A DNA stretch of 5,871 nt from JBJXFY01 sp046155815 (GTDB taxonomy: Bacteria > Verrucomicrobiota > Verrucomicrobiia > Limisphaerales > CAIMTB01): the NCBI GenBank assembly GCA_046155815.1, contig JBJXFY010000275.1, positions 1 to 5,871 on the forward strand, written 5' to 3'. Each line of letters starts with the position of its first letter. Within the stretch, counting starts at the first letter, position 1. The position numbers and the translations under genes were made by a program. The notes under the pieces were generated by a model, which had not been told where the DNA came from, did not search any database, and saw only the letters and a program-made list of their open reading frames with translations. Positions 1-5,583 of the stretch are shown piece by piece.

Positions 1-401
1 CCGGGGACAACCCGCCCCCGGCCGCGCTCGCCACGGCCCCGCCCGCGGTCGCGCCGCCGGCCGCGCAGCTCCCCTCGTTCGTCTTCGAGGGCGGCCGGGC
101 CGTGCAGAGCTCCGCCGATCCCGCACAGGTGTACAAGGGGCTGGTCGAGTACGCGCTGCGCTCCCGCTGGAACCGTCCGGCCGACGTGTCCGACAACTTG
201 TTCGTCGTGGAGATCGAGCTGTCCGTGGACCGCGCGGGGCGGCTGTCCGATCCGGCGTGGAAGAAGTCCTCCGGACATGCGGCCTGGGACGCCTCGGTGC
301 GCGCGGCCATCGCCGCCACGCCGGCGGTCAGCCGGCCGCCGCCCACGAACTTCCCGCCGCGCGTGCTCGTCCGCTTCGACGTGCAGGAGGTGGCCGAATG
401 A
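1..401 (+). CDS. TonB/TolA-family energy transducer, C-terminal part (5' end outside window)
   Basis: The frame is open from the first complete codon at position 3 to the TGA at 399-401, giving 132 residues with no convincing start, so the gene begins to the left. A GTG at 102 is in frame but falls inside the protein and should not be taken as the start. The first 25 or so visible residues are Pro/Ala-rich, as in the periplasm-spanning linkers of TonB and TolA. The rest resembles a TonB_2/TolA C-terminal domain: a helix with Y-K-G-L-V...S-R-W-N-R-P, then strands with V-V-E-I-E-L-S-V-D-R-A-G-R-L, the K-S-S-G-H-A-A-W-D segment, a short helix, and a final F-P-P-R-V-L-V-R-F-D-V strand. Such proteins carry proton-motive-force energy from an ExbB/ExbD or TolQ/TolR motor across the periplasm. 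The next gene is an ExbD/TolR protein, overlapping by four bases, which supports the call. TonB and TolA cannot be told apart without the N-terminus. Confidence 0.8.
   Translation, partial: GDNPPPAALATAPPAVAPPAAQLPSFVFEGGRAVQSSADPAQVYKGLVEYALRSRWNRPADVSDNLFVVEIELSVDRAGRLSDPAWKKSSGHAAWDASVRAAIAATPAVSRPPPTNFPPRVLVRFDVQEVAE
385..390 (+). promoter_or_regulatory. Ribosome binding site of exbD
   Basis: AGGAGG lies seven bases before the ATG at 398, inside the 3' end of the upstream gene. It fixes the exbD start at 398 rather than the in-frame upstream codon at 257, which would add about 47 low-complexity residues before the ExbD N-terminus. It is the best Shine-Dalgarno match in the window. Confidence 0.75.
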
Positions 402-829
402 GCCGCTCCCGGCTCAAGAAGACCTCGCAGTCGCAGCACGGCACGCTGAACGAGCTGAACATCACGCCGCTGCTGGACCTCGTGTTCGTGCTGCTCGTGA
501 TCTTCATCATCACGACGCCCCAGCTCGTGAACAACCTCGAGATGGCGCTGCCCTCCGGACAGCCGCCCCCGCCCGCGCCGGACCGGCCCCCGCCGCCCGT
601 CCAGCAGATCGCCGTGGCCGCCGACGGCCAGACCTACCTCAACGACGCGCCCGTGACGGTGCCCGCCTTGAAGGAGCGCCTGCAGCAGCTCCAGGCCGCC
701 GACCCGGAGCTGGCCGTCGTGGTCAAGGGTGCCGACGAGGTGGATTACCAAAACATGATCCACGTCCTCGACGTCCTGCAGCAGCTCGCGATCACCAAGG
801 TCGGCCTGGCCACGCAGGCGCCGCCATGA
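398..829 (+). CDS. exbD: ExbD/TolR family biopolymer transport protein
   Basis: This encodes 143 residues, the usual ExbD/TolR size. A short basic cytoplasmic N-terminus (about 1-20) leads into N-I-T-P-L-L-D-L-V-F and one transmembrane helix (about 23-41). Asp27 sits at the position of the conserved membrane aspartate that takes part in proton coupling in ExbD and TolR. Then comes a Pro-rich linker (about 52-68, with two P-P-P-P runs) and a periplasmic domain (about 70-140) ending in the typical I-T-K-V-G-L-A-T. In the family, a dimer of this protein sits within an ExbB/TolQ pentamer and drives a TonB- or TolA-type protein. The ATG overlaps the stop of the TonB/TolA-like gene, so the two are probably translationally coupled. 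No ExbB/TolQ gene is visible. ExbD and TolR are not separable on sequence alone; the symbol denotes the family. Confidence 0.9.
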   Translation: MSRSRLKKTSQSQHGTLNELNITPLLDLVFVLLVIFIITTPQLVNNLEMALPSGQPPPPAPDRPPPPVQQIAVAADGQTYLNDAPVTVPALKERLQQLQAADPELAVVVKGADEVDYQNMIHVLDVLQQLAITKVGLATQAPP

Positions 830-941
830 CACGAGACTTCTCCGTCCGGTCACGGGCCCACCTCCAGCACACGGATCGCACGTTGCCAGGAACACCGGTG
901 ATCGAACGCCCGTTGAGGTCGCGCCAAGGATGTGCGCCGGC

Positions 942-971
942 TTCAGTCCGTTGTGGCGGGGCACGTAGAAT
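942..971 (+). promoter_or_regulatory. Weak candidate sigma-70-type promoter for cysTWA
   Basis: TAGAAT at 966-971 matches the -10 consensus at five of six bases. Eighteen bases upstream is TTCAGT (942-947), only a half match to the -35 consensus. The TAGAAT lies in the loop of the inverted repeat at 953-980, so the two readings partly conflict: if this is the promoter, that repeat would be a DNA operator rather than an RNA hairpin. Chance occurrence is quite possible. Confidence 0.15.
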
Positions 972-980
972 CCCCACCAC
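953..980 (+). repeat. Inverted repeat / potential hairpin in cysT upstream region
   Basis: GTGG-C-GGGG (953-961) is complementary to CCCC-A-CCAC (972-980), giving eight base pairs with one C/A mismatch around a ten-base loop. No T tract follows directly, so it is a poor intrinsic terminator. It could be an operator-like dyad, an RNA hairpin or chance in GC-rich DNA. Confidence 0.35.
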
Positions 981-993
981 GCCCGCGCTTCTT

Positions 994-1025
994 GCCCGGG
1001 AGCGGCGTAAGCGCCGCGCCCCGGC
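994..1025 (+). repeat. Strong hairpin in cysT upstream region
   Basis: GCGGCG (1002-1007) pairs with CGCCGC (1012-1017) around the four-base loop TAAG. Beyond an A/G mismatch, GGG (998-1000) pairs with CCC (1019-1021), and beyond a C/C mismatch, GCC (994-996) pairs with GGC (1023-1025). That is twelve base pairs with two single mismatches. No T run follows. If transcribed it would be the most stable element of the cysT leader. Confidence 0.45.
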
Positions 1026-1083
1026 ATGCACCAGGGAAGCTGTCACTCCGCTCAGCGAAGCTGAAGGGCTGCCGCTTCCGGCG

Positions 1084-1131
1084 GATGCCAGCCTGCGCCA
1101 GCCGACGGCATCGGCAAAAATTCATGATGCC
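1084..1131 (+). repeat. Mutually exclusive GATGCC/GGCATC pairings before cysT
   Basis: GATGCC at 1084-1089 can pair with GGCATC at 1107-1112, and the same GGCATC can instead pair with a second GATGCC at 1126-1131. Two six-base-pair hairpins thus share a central arm, the geometry of attenuator or riboswitch switching. The stems are short, no T run follows the second one, and the site ends about 58 bases before the cysT start. The pairing is visible in the sequence; any regulatory role is inference. Confidence 0.3.
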
Positions 1132-1189
1132 TTGGTCCGGCTCCGCCCCGTAGCCTGACGGCGTTCCGTGCCCAGCCAGTCCCTGAACC

Positions 1190-2017
1190 ATGCTGAACCG
1201 CCGCTACAGCCCGCTGCCCGGCTTTTCCCTGACGCTGGGCTACACGCTGCTGTATCTGACGTTCATCGTGCTGATCCCGCTCGGCGCGCTCTTTTTGCGC
1301 GTGGTCACGGGGATGACGGCGGCGGAATTCTGGCAGCTCGCCACCACGGATCGCGCGCTCGCCGCCTACCGGCTGACGTTCGGCGCTTCCGCGCTCGCCG
1401 CCCTGGTCAACGCCGCGCTGGGCACGCTGCTCGCCTGGGTGCTGGTGCGCTACGAATTCCCCGGCCGGCGCTTGATTGACGCCTTCGTGGACCTGCCCTT
1501 CGCCCTGCCGACGGCGGTGGCGGGCCTGACGTTGGCGAGCCTGTTCAGCGAATCCGGCTGGCTGGGGCGGTTCCTCGTGCCGCTGGGGATTCACGGCGCG
1601 TTCACGCCGCTGGGCGTGGTCATCGCACTTACTTTCGTCGGCCTGCCCTTCATGGTGCGGACGGTGCAGCCGGTGCTGGGTGATGTGGAAACCGAGCTGG
1701 AGGAGGCGGCCGCCACGCTCGGCGCCGGCCGGTTGCGCACGGTGCTGCAGGTTGTGCTGCCGGGGCTTTTCCCGGCGATCCTGACCGGCTTCGCGCTGTC
1801 CTTCGCGCGCGCGGTGGGGGAGTACGGTTCGGTCATCTTCATCGCCGGCAACAAGGCTTACGTCTCGGAGATCACCCCGCTGCTGATCGTGATCAAGCTC
1901 GAGGAATTCGACTACGTCGGGGCCATGGCGATTGCCGTGGTCATGCTGCTGGTTTCCTTTGCGCTGCTGATCGTCATCAACGGCCTCGAGCGCTGGGCCA
2001 GCCGCTTCACCCGCTGA
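1190..2017 (+). CDS. cysT: Sulfate/thiosulfate ABC transporter permease CysT (CysU)
   Basis: The 275-residue product matches the usual CysT length (E. coli about 277). It is one of two inner-membrane permeases that form the channel for sulfate or thiosulfate import. Family signatures are clear: L-P-G-F-S-L-T-L-G near the N-terminus (9-17), D-L-P-F-A-L-P-T-A-V-A-G-L-T-L-A-S-L-F (101-119), V-R-T-V-Q-P-V-L (156-163), the EAA loop contacting the ATPase (about 171-192, E-E-A-A-A-T-L-G-A-G), then G-E-Y-G-S-V-I-F-I-A-G-N (210-221). Hydrophobic segments fit about six transmembrane helices. The ATG at 1190 is chosen because an in-frame TGA lies at 1184-1186 and the next residues align with the family start. 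No Shine-Dalgarno site is visible. It leads the operon, with cysW starting three bases after its stop. Confidence 0.95.
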   Translation: MLNRRYSPLPGFSLTLGYTLLYLTFIVLIPLGALFLRVVTGMTAAEFWQLATTDRALAAYRLTFGASALAALVNAALGTLLAWVLVRYEFPGRRLIDAFVDLPFALPTAVAGLTLASLFSESGWLGRFLVPLGIHGAFTPLGVVIALTFVGLPFMVRTVQPVLGDVETELEEAAATLGAGRLRTVLQVVLPGLFPAILTGFALSFARAVGEYGSVIFIAGNKAYVSEITPLLIVIKLEEFDYVGAMAIAVVMLLVSFALLIVINGLERWASRFTR

Positions 2018-2020
2018 CGC

Positions 2021-2938
2021 ATGGCCGCCACCATCCGCCGCCGCGCCGCCGCCACCGCGAAATCCCGCCGCGGCACCGAGGAGCCGCCGTGGGTGCGCGC
2101 GCTGCTCATCACCGTGGCGCTGGCCTTTGTGCTCGTCTTCCTCCTGCTGCCGCTGGCGAACGTGTTTTACCAGGCCCTCGAACGCGGCTGGGGCGTGGCC
2201 TGGCAGGCCCTGACCCACGCCGACACGCTCGCCTCGGTGCGGCTCACGCTGCTTGTGGCGGCGATCTGCGTGCCGTTGAACGTGTTGTTCGGCCTGGCCG
2301 CGGCGTGGGCCGTGGCGAAGTTCGAGTTCCGCGGCAAGGCGCTGCTCATCACGCTCATTGACCTGCCGTTCTCCGTCTCACCGGTGGTGGCGGGACTCGT
2401 GTTCGTCGTGCTGTTCGGGATGCAGGGCTACTTCGGCCCGTGGCTCGACGAGCGCGACATCCGGATCATCTTCGACGTGCCGGGCATCGTGCTGGCCACG
2501 ACCTTCATCACCTTCCCCTTTGTGGCGCGGGAGCTCATTCCCGTGATGCAGGCCGCCGGCAGCGAGCCGGAGCAGGCCGCGCTCACCCTGGGCGCCAATG
2601 GCTGGCAGACCTTCTGGCACGTCACGCTGCCGTCCGTGAAATGGGGCCTGCTCTACGGCGTGATCCTCTGCAACGCCCGCGCGATGGGTGAATTCGGCGC
2701 CGTGTCCGTCGTGTCCGGCAACATCGCCGGCCGGACGGAGACGATGCCGCTGCGGGTGGAAAAGCTCTATGAAGGTGCGAACAACGCCGGGGCCTTCGCC
2801 GTCGCGAGCCTGCTCGCGCTGCTGGCGCTCGTGACGCTGGTGATCAAGACGTGGCTCGAACAGCGGGAGGAGGGCGAACTGGCCCGGGCCCAGGCCGTGA
2901 CTGAGACGTGCGTCAAAACGCAGGAAACAATCGAATGA
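2021..2938 (+). CDS. cysW: Sulfate/thiosulfate ABC transporter permease CysW
   Basis: This 305-residue protein is the second permease of the importer, pairing with CysT in the membrane. Visible family features are D-L-P-F-S-V-S-P-V-V-A-G-L-V-F-V-V-L-F-G (114-133), F-P-F-V-A-R-E-L-I-P-V-M (165-176), the EAA loop (about 184-213, E-Q-A-A-L-T-L-G-A-N-G-W), R-A-M-G-E-F-G-A-V-S-V-V-S-G-N-I (220-235) and T-M-P-L-R-V-E-K-L-Y (241-250). It is slightly longer than E. coli CysW (about 291), with an Arg/Ala-rich cytoplasmic N-terminus of about 24 residues and a polar C-terminal tail. A later start is possible, but the ATG lies three bases after the cysT stop, which suits translational coupling without its own ribosome binding site. 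Its TGA overlaps the cysA ATG. Confidence 0.94.
   Translation: MAATIRRRAAATAKSRRGTEEPPWVRALLITVALAFVLVFLLLPLANVFYQALERGWGVAWQALTHADTLASVRLTLLVAAICVPLNVLFGLAAAWAVAKFEFRGKALLITLIDLPFSVSPVVAGLVFVVLFGMQGYFGPWLDERDIRIIFDVPGIVLATTFITFPFVARELIPVMQAAGSEPEQAALTLGANGWQTFWHVTLPSVKWGLLYGVILCNARAMGEFGAVSVVSGNIAGRTETMPLRVEKLYEGANNAGAFAVASLLALLALVTLVIKTWLEQREEGELARAQAVTETCVKTQETIE
2922..2925 (+). promoter_or_regulatory. Probable ribosome binding site of cysA
   Basis: AGGA lies nine bases before the ATG at 2935, within the last codons of cysW. It supports the start at 2935 over the in-frame upstream codon at 2908, which would add nine residues before M-S-I-Q-L-R-H-V, the normal beginning of the ABC domain. 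Confidence 0.5.
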
Positions 2939-4038
2939 GCATTCAGCTGCGCCACGTCAGCAAATCCTTCGGCGAGGTCGCCGCCGTGAACGACGTCTCC
3001 TTCGAGGTCCAGGAGGGCGAGCTCGTCGCCCTCCTCGGCCCCAGCGGCGGCGGCAAGACCACCGTCCTCCGCATGATCGCCGGCCTCGAGCTTCCCAGCA
3101 CCGGCGACATCCTCATCCGTGGCCGACGCGTGAACGACCAGCCCGTGCAGCGCCGCAACATCGGCTTCGTCTTCCAGGGCTACGCGCTCTTCAAGACCAT
3201 GAGCGTCGCGGACAACATCGCCTTCGGCCTGAAGATCAAGAAATGGCCCGCCGCCGAACGGAAGACGCGCGTCGCGGAGTTGCTCCGGCTCTTCGGCCTC
3301 GAGGGCCTCGAACGCCGCTACCCGCACCAGCTTTCCGGCGGCCAGCGCCAGCGCGTGGCCATCGCCCGCGCCCTCGCGCCCAAGCCCAGCGTGCTGCTCC
3401 TCGACGAGCCCTTCGGCGCCGTGGACGCGAAGATCCGCCAGGAACTGCGCGAATGGCTCGTCACCCTGCACCACGACCTCAATGTCACCACCGTCTTCGT
3501 CACGCACGACCAGGAGGAGGCGATGGAGGTCAGCAACCGCATCGTGATCTTTTCCCGCGGCCGCCTCGAACAGATCGGCACGCCGCGCGAGGTGTACGAG
3601 CAGCCGGCCAACGAGTTCGTCGCCCGCTTCATCGGCGTGATGAACATCCTCGACGCCGAGGTCCGCGGCGGCGTGGCGCGCGCGGGTGAATTCGAGTTCC
3701 CCCTGCCCGGCGCCGCGGACGGCAGCAAGGCCCGCATCGGCTTCCGGCCCTACGCCCTCAGCGTCTCCACCGATCTGGCGCAGCATCCCGTGCGCGCCAC
3801 CCTGCGTCACACCTACTTCCTCGGCATCCTGCTGCGCCTTGAGTTCGAGACCGACGCCGGACTCATCGTGCGCGGCCGCATGACCAAGGAGGAATACGCC
3901 CAGACCGGCCTCGCCGACGACTGCCAGGTGTCGCTGCACATCCGCAACTACCGCGTGCTCGCCCGCGACGACGCCCCGCTCGCGCCGGAACTCACCGCCG
4001 CCCAGCCCGGGCCCGATCCCTACGCGGCGAACATCTGA
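2935..4038 (+). CDS. cysA: Sulfate/thiosulfate import ATP-binding protein CysA
   Basis: This 367-residue protein is the ATPase that powers the CysT/CysW channel from the cytoplasmic side. The nucleotide-binding domain (about 1-235) has Walker A G-P-S-G-G-G-K-T (35-42; Gly at 39 where Ser is common, still within GxxGxGKT), the Q-loop Q81 in F-V-F-Q-G-Y-A-L-F, signature L-S-G-G-Q (133-137), Walker B V-L-L-L-D-E-P (153-159), a D-loop G-A-V-D (161-164) and the switch histidine H191. All catalytic positions are present. The C-terminal part (about 236-345) fits the TOBE-like regulatory domain of CysA-type ATPases and ends in a Pro/Ala-rich tail. The ATG overlaps the cysW stop as ATGA. Adjacency to cysT and cysW, both of sulfate type, decides the substrate over molybdate or other anions. 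A strong terminator follows. Confidence 0.95.
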   Translation: MSIQLRHVSKSFGEVAAVNDVSFEVQEGELVALLGPSGGGKTTVLRMIAGLELPSTGDILIRGRRVNDQPVQRRNIGFVFQGYALFKTMSVADNIAFGLKIKKWPAAERKTRVAELLRLFGLEGLERRYPHQLSGGQRQRVAIARALAPKPSVLLLDEPFGAVDAKIRQELREWLVTLHHDLNVTTVFVTHDQEEAMEVSNRIVIFSRGRLEQIGTPREVYEQPANEFVARFIGVMNILDAEVRGGVARAGEFEFPLPGAADGSKARIGFRPYALSVSTDLAQHPVRATLRHTYFLGILLRLEFETDAGLIVRGRMTKEEYAQTGLADDCQVSLHIRNYRVLARDDAPLAPELTAAQPGPDPYAANI

Positions 4039-4099
4039 CCCCTGCCCAACGGGGGCTGGCAGTTCCCAGGACGCGGCGAACGCAAGGCGACGGCTCCCT

Positions 4100-4138
4100 G
4101 GGCCGCCTGCGCCAGGCCGTGCGCAAGCGGCCTTCTTT
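4100..4138 (+). terminator. Intrinsic terminator of the cysTWA operon
   Basis: GGCCGC (4101-4106) pairs with GCGGCC (4127-4132). After one C/A mismatch, TGCGC (4108-4112) pairs with GCGCA (4121-4125) around an eight-base loop. A G/T wobble may extend the base. TTCTTT (4133-4138) follows at once. The T-rich side points to termination of plus-strand transcription about 60 bases after the cysA stop. On the minus strand no T tract follows the hairpin, so it is less likely to stop the converging gene. An alternative smaller hairpin, AGGCCG (4114-4119) with CGGCCT (4128-4133), uses the same bases. Confidence 0.75.
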
Positions 4139-4143
4139 CCGGC

Positions 4144-5133
4144 TCAGCGCTTGCGGATGTGGATGGTGCCACCGCTGGACTTGAGCGCGACGAGCGGGCC
4201 GCCGCCATTGATCTCGCCCGACGCGGAGCGGCTGCCGGCGGAACCGGAAAGCTTGACCGGAAAATCGGAGTTCACCCCGCCCGCAGAAGTGCCGGCAGCG
4301 AGACTGAACGCGGCATCGGCGGGCAACTCGACCGTCACGCTGCCGCCCGAAGTCCCGAGGGTCAGCGGCCCGGTCGGCGCAGAGTTCAACGTGACGCGCA
4401 CGGAACCGCCGCTCGATCGTGCCTCCACCGGGCCGGCGGCGGCCTCGATCTCGATGCCCCCGCCGGAGGTGCGCGCGCTGACGGCCCCCGTCACGTCCTT
4501 CAGCGAGATCGAGCCGCCGGACGTGCGGACGTCGAGCTTCGCGCCGGAAAACTGCTGCACGGAGATGCCGCCGCCCGAGGTGTCGAGCATGACTTCGCCG
4601 GCCAGTTTGCGCCCGCGGATGCTGCCGCCGGAGGTTCTGCCGACGACCTTGCCGGACACGTCCGCAAGGGCGACCGGGCCGCCCGAGGTGCTGGCGGTGA
4701 TCTCACCTGCAACATTCTCGACGACCACCTCGCCGCCGGAGGTGTGGGCGTTCACGTTGAACTGCGCCGGCACCCAGGCGCGGACCTCGACCTTCAGTTC
4801 GGAGCGGCCCCAGCGCCGCGCCGCGCCACCGCGGCGGGCCCGCATCGAGATGGTCCCGCCGGACTCGGTGAAGGCGACCTCGTGGTCGCGCAGCGCCTGC
4901 TCCGCCCTGGCCCCCGACACGCGCAGGCGCCGTGTCACCTCGACCACGACCTGTGAGCCGTTGGTGCCCAGGACGCGGATCGGGCCGGTGTCCGTGTCCA
5001 GTTCCAGCCGGCCGCCAGCTGCGGCGGGGAACTCCTTGCGGACGGTTTCGTCGAGTTGGAGATCCCTGGCGGCGGAGGCGGGCAGGAGGCCGGCGGCGAG
5101 CAGGGCCGCGGCGATGCGGAAGGCGGTTTTCAT
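4144..5133 (-). CDS. Secreted DUF4097-like beta-repeat protein of unknown function
   Basis: The 329-residue protein begins with a clear signal peptide: M-K-T-A-F-R, a hydrophobic Ala/Leu stretch, and a likely cleavage after A-S-A (about residue 21). The ATG at 5133 is chosen because it places this signal at the N-terminus; the upstream in-frame extension is Pro/Gly-rich and looks non-coding. No Shine-Dalgarno site is evident. Most of the mature part consists of short strands punctuated by T-S-G-G or S-S-G-G at residues 131, 149, 167, 185, 204, 222, 240 and 261, with looser copies near 91, 282 and 319. This pattern is typical of DUF4097/DUF2807-type proteins, thought to fold as a right-handed beta-helix, and here probably periplasmic or surface-exposed. 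No catalytic motif or membrane anchor is seen. It converges on cysA and stands alone, divergent from the 5230 gene. The family call is from recognition; the function is unknown. Confidence 0.85.
   Translation of the reverse strand: MKTAFRIAAALLAAGLLPASAARDLQLDETVRKEFPAAAGGRLELDTDTGPIRVLGTNGSQVVVEVTRRLRVSGARAEQALRDHEVAFTESGGTISMRARRGGAARRWGRSELKVEVRAWVPAQFNVNAHTSGGEVVVENVAGEITASTSGGPVALADVSGKVVGRTSGGSIRGRKLAGEVMLDTSGGGISVQQFSGAKLDVRTSGGSISLKDVTGAVSARTSGGGIEIEAAAGPVEARSSGGSVRVTLNSAPTGPLTLGTSGGSVTVELPADAAFSLAAGTSAGGVNSDFPVKLSGSAGSRSASGEINGGGPLVALKSSGGTIHIRKR
4342..4743 (-). repeat. Array of about 18-residue T-S-G-G coding repeats
   Basis: Within the DUF4097-like gene, eight T/S-S-G-G motifs recur at intervals of 18, 18, 18, 19, 18, 18 and 21 residues (residues 131-264). 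At DNA level the shared core is ACC-TCC-GGC-GGC-like, with synonymous variation such as ACC-TCG-GGC-GGC, while the bases between motifs differ. This indicates an old, protein-level repeat rather than a recent tandem DNA duplication. The interval fits one coil of a beta-helix per repeat. Confidence 0.8.
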
Positions 5134-5229
5134 GTGGGCGATCGGGGGGAGAACACCCTGCGGCGGGGGTGGGTTGCGGGGAATTTCACCAGCTTGCGGC
5201 GTGCCCTTCGGCCGGCATCCTAAAGCCGC
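5134..5229. promoter_or_regulatory. Divergent intergenic region with the promoters of two genes
   Basis: These 96 bases lie between the start codons of the minus-strand DUF4097-like gene and the plus-strand hypothetical gene, so both promoters must lie here or inside the opposite gene. I could not pick convincing -35/-10 pairs in either direction, and neither start has a good Shine-Dalgarno site. The plus strand contains a G-rich run (about 5160-5184) and the AT-richer GGGGAATTTC (5179-5188). Confidence 0.4.
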
Positions 5230-5583
5230 ATGTTCTCCAAGGGCCAGAAGGTCGTCTGCATCAACGACGACTTCCCGCCGGTGGCGCACGAGTTGTTCAA
5301 GCTCCTGCCGGTGAAGGACAAGGTGTACACCGTGCGCGCCGTGTACGTGGGCCGCGGCAACTACACCCGGGCCGCCAGCGGCAAGCACGACGGCGAGATC
5401 GGCGTGCTGCTCGAGGAGATCGTGAACCCCCGCGACCCGGCCCTGAAGCAGGGCCTCAACGGCGAGCTAGGCTTCAACTCCGAGCGCTTCGCCCCGCTGC
5501 ACCACGACACGGAAGACGAGTCGGCCGACGAATCGGCCGGCGTGACAAGGGAGCGGGAGGACGAGGTGCTGGTGCCGGCGTAA
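5230..5583 (+). CDS. Small conserved-looking hypothetical protein, 117 residues
   Basis: The frame runs from ATG at 5230 to TAA at 5581-5583. The product is soluble, with no signal peptide or membrane segment. Residues 1-90 look like a compact beta-rich domain: F-S-K-G-Q-K-V-V-C-I-N-D-D-F-P-P (2-17), V-K-D-K-V-Y-T-V-R-A-V-Y-V-G (28-41), E-I-G-V-L-L-E-E-I-V-N-P (56-67) and G-F-N-S-E-R-F-A-P-L (81-90). The alternation of strands with a G-Q-K-V-V start recalls small SH3-like barrels, but that is a guess. The last 27 residues are acidic and polar (E-D-E-S-A-D-E-S) and probably disordered. Codon choice and residue composition look like a real gene, unlike the Arg/Pro-rich shadow frames nearby. It has no ribosome binding site and no evident operon partner. 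Similar proteins are, to my recollection, common as unnamed proteins in Verrucomicrobiota; I assign no function. Confidence 0.8.
   Translation: MFSKGQKVVCINDDFPPVAHELFKLLPVKDKVYTVRAVYVGRGNYTRAASGKHDGEIGVLLEEIVNPRDPALKQGLNGELGFNSERFAPLHHDTEDESADESAGVTREREDEVLVPA

Larger units (their letters stand above)
830..1189. other. 360-base intergenic region upstream of cysT, no convincing gene
   Basis: The gap separates the exbD operon end from cysTWA. An ATG at 826 overlaps the exbD stop and opens a 110-codon plus-strand frame to 1158, but its product is Arg/Pro/Ala-rich low-complexity sequence with no recognisable motif, so I do not call it. The region holds three inverted-repeat groups, listed separately, and one AT-rich patch (CAAAAATTCATGAT, 1115-1128). 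It must carry the cysTWA promoter unless transcription reads through from exbD. I saw no T-tailed terminator after exbD. I compared it by eye with SAM-I, SAM-II and SAH riboswitch consensus sequences, which would suit a sulfur gene, and found no match. Confidence 0.7.

Noticed and set aside
826..1158. Plus-strand frame of 110 codons whose ATG overlaps the exbD stop
   Set aside because: The overlap is suggestive of coupling, but the product is Arg/Pro/Ala-rich without motif or segment structure, there is no ribosome binding site, and the same frame stays open across exbD as a GC-driven shadow.
830..1189. SAM-type or SAH riboswitch upstream of cysT
   Set aside because: The core conserved strings of SAM-I, SAM-II and SAH classes are absent by eye, so only an unclassified structured leader is proposed.
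1052..2218. 388-codon minus-strand frame across cysT
   Set aside because: The product is rich in Gln, His, Arg and Gly, as expected from reading opposite a hydrophobic permease in GC-rich DNA. cysT is unmistakable on the other strand.
2767..3939. 390-codon minus-strand frame across cysA
   Set aside because: It is a shadow of cysA, which has all ABC ATPase motifs; the antisense translation is Ala/Gly/Glu/His-rich without family signature.
4151..5314. 387-codon open frame antisense to the DUF4097-like gene
   Set aside because: It lies opposite a gene with a clear signal peptide and periodic repeats. Its own translation is a mirror of the GGC-GGC-rich repeat codons (Pro-Pro-Glu-Val repeats) and has no start context.
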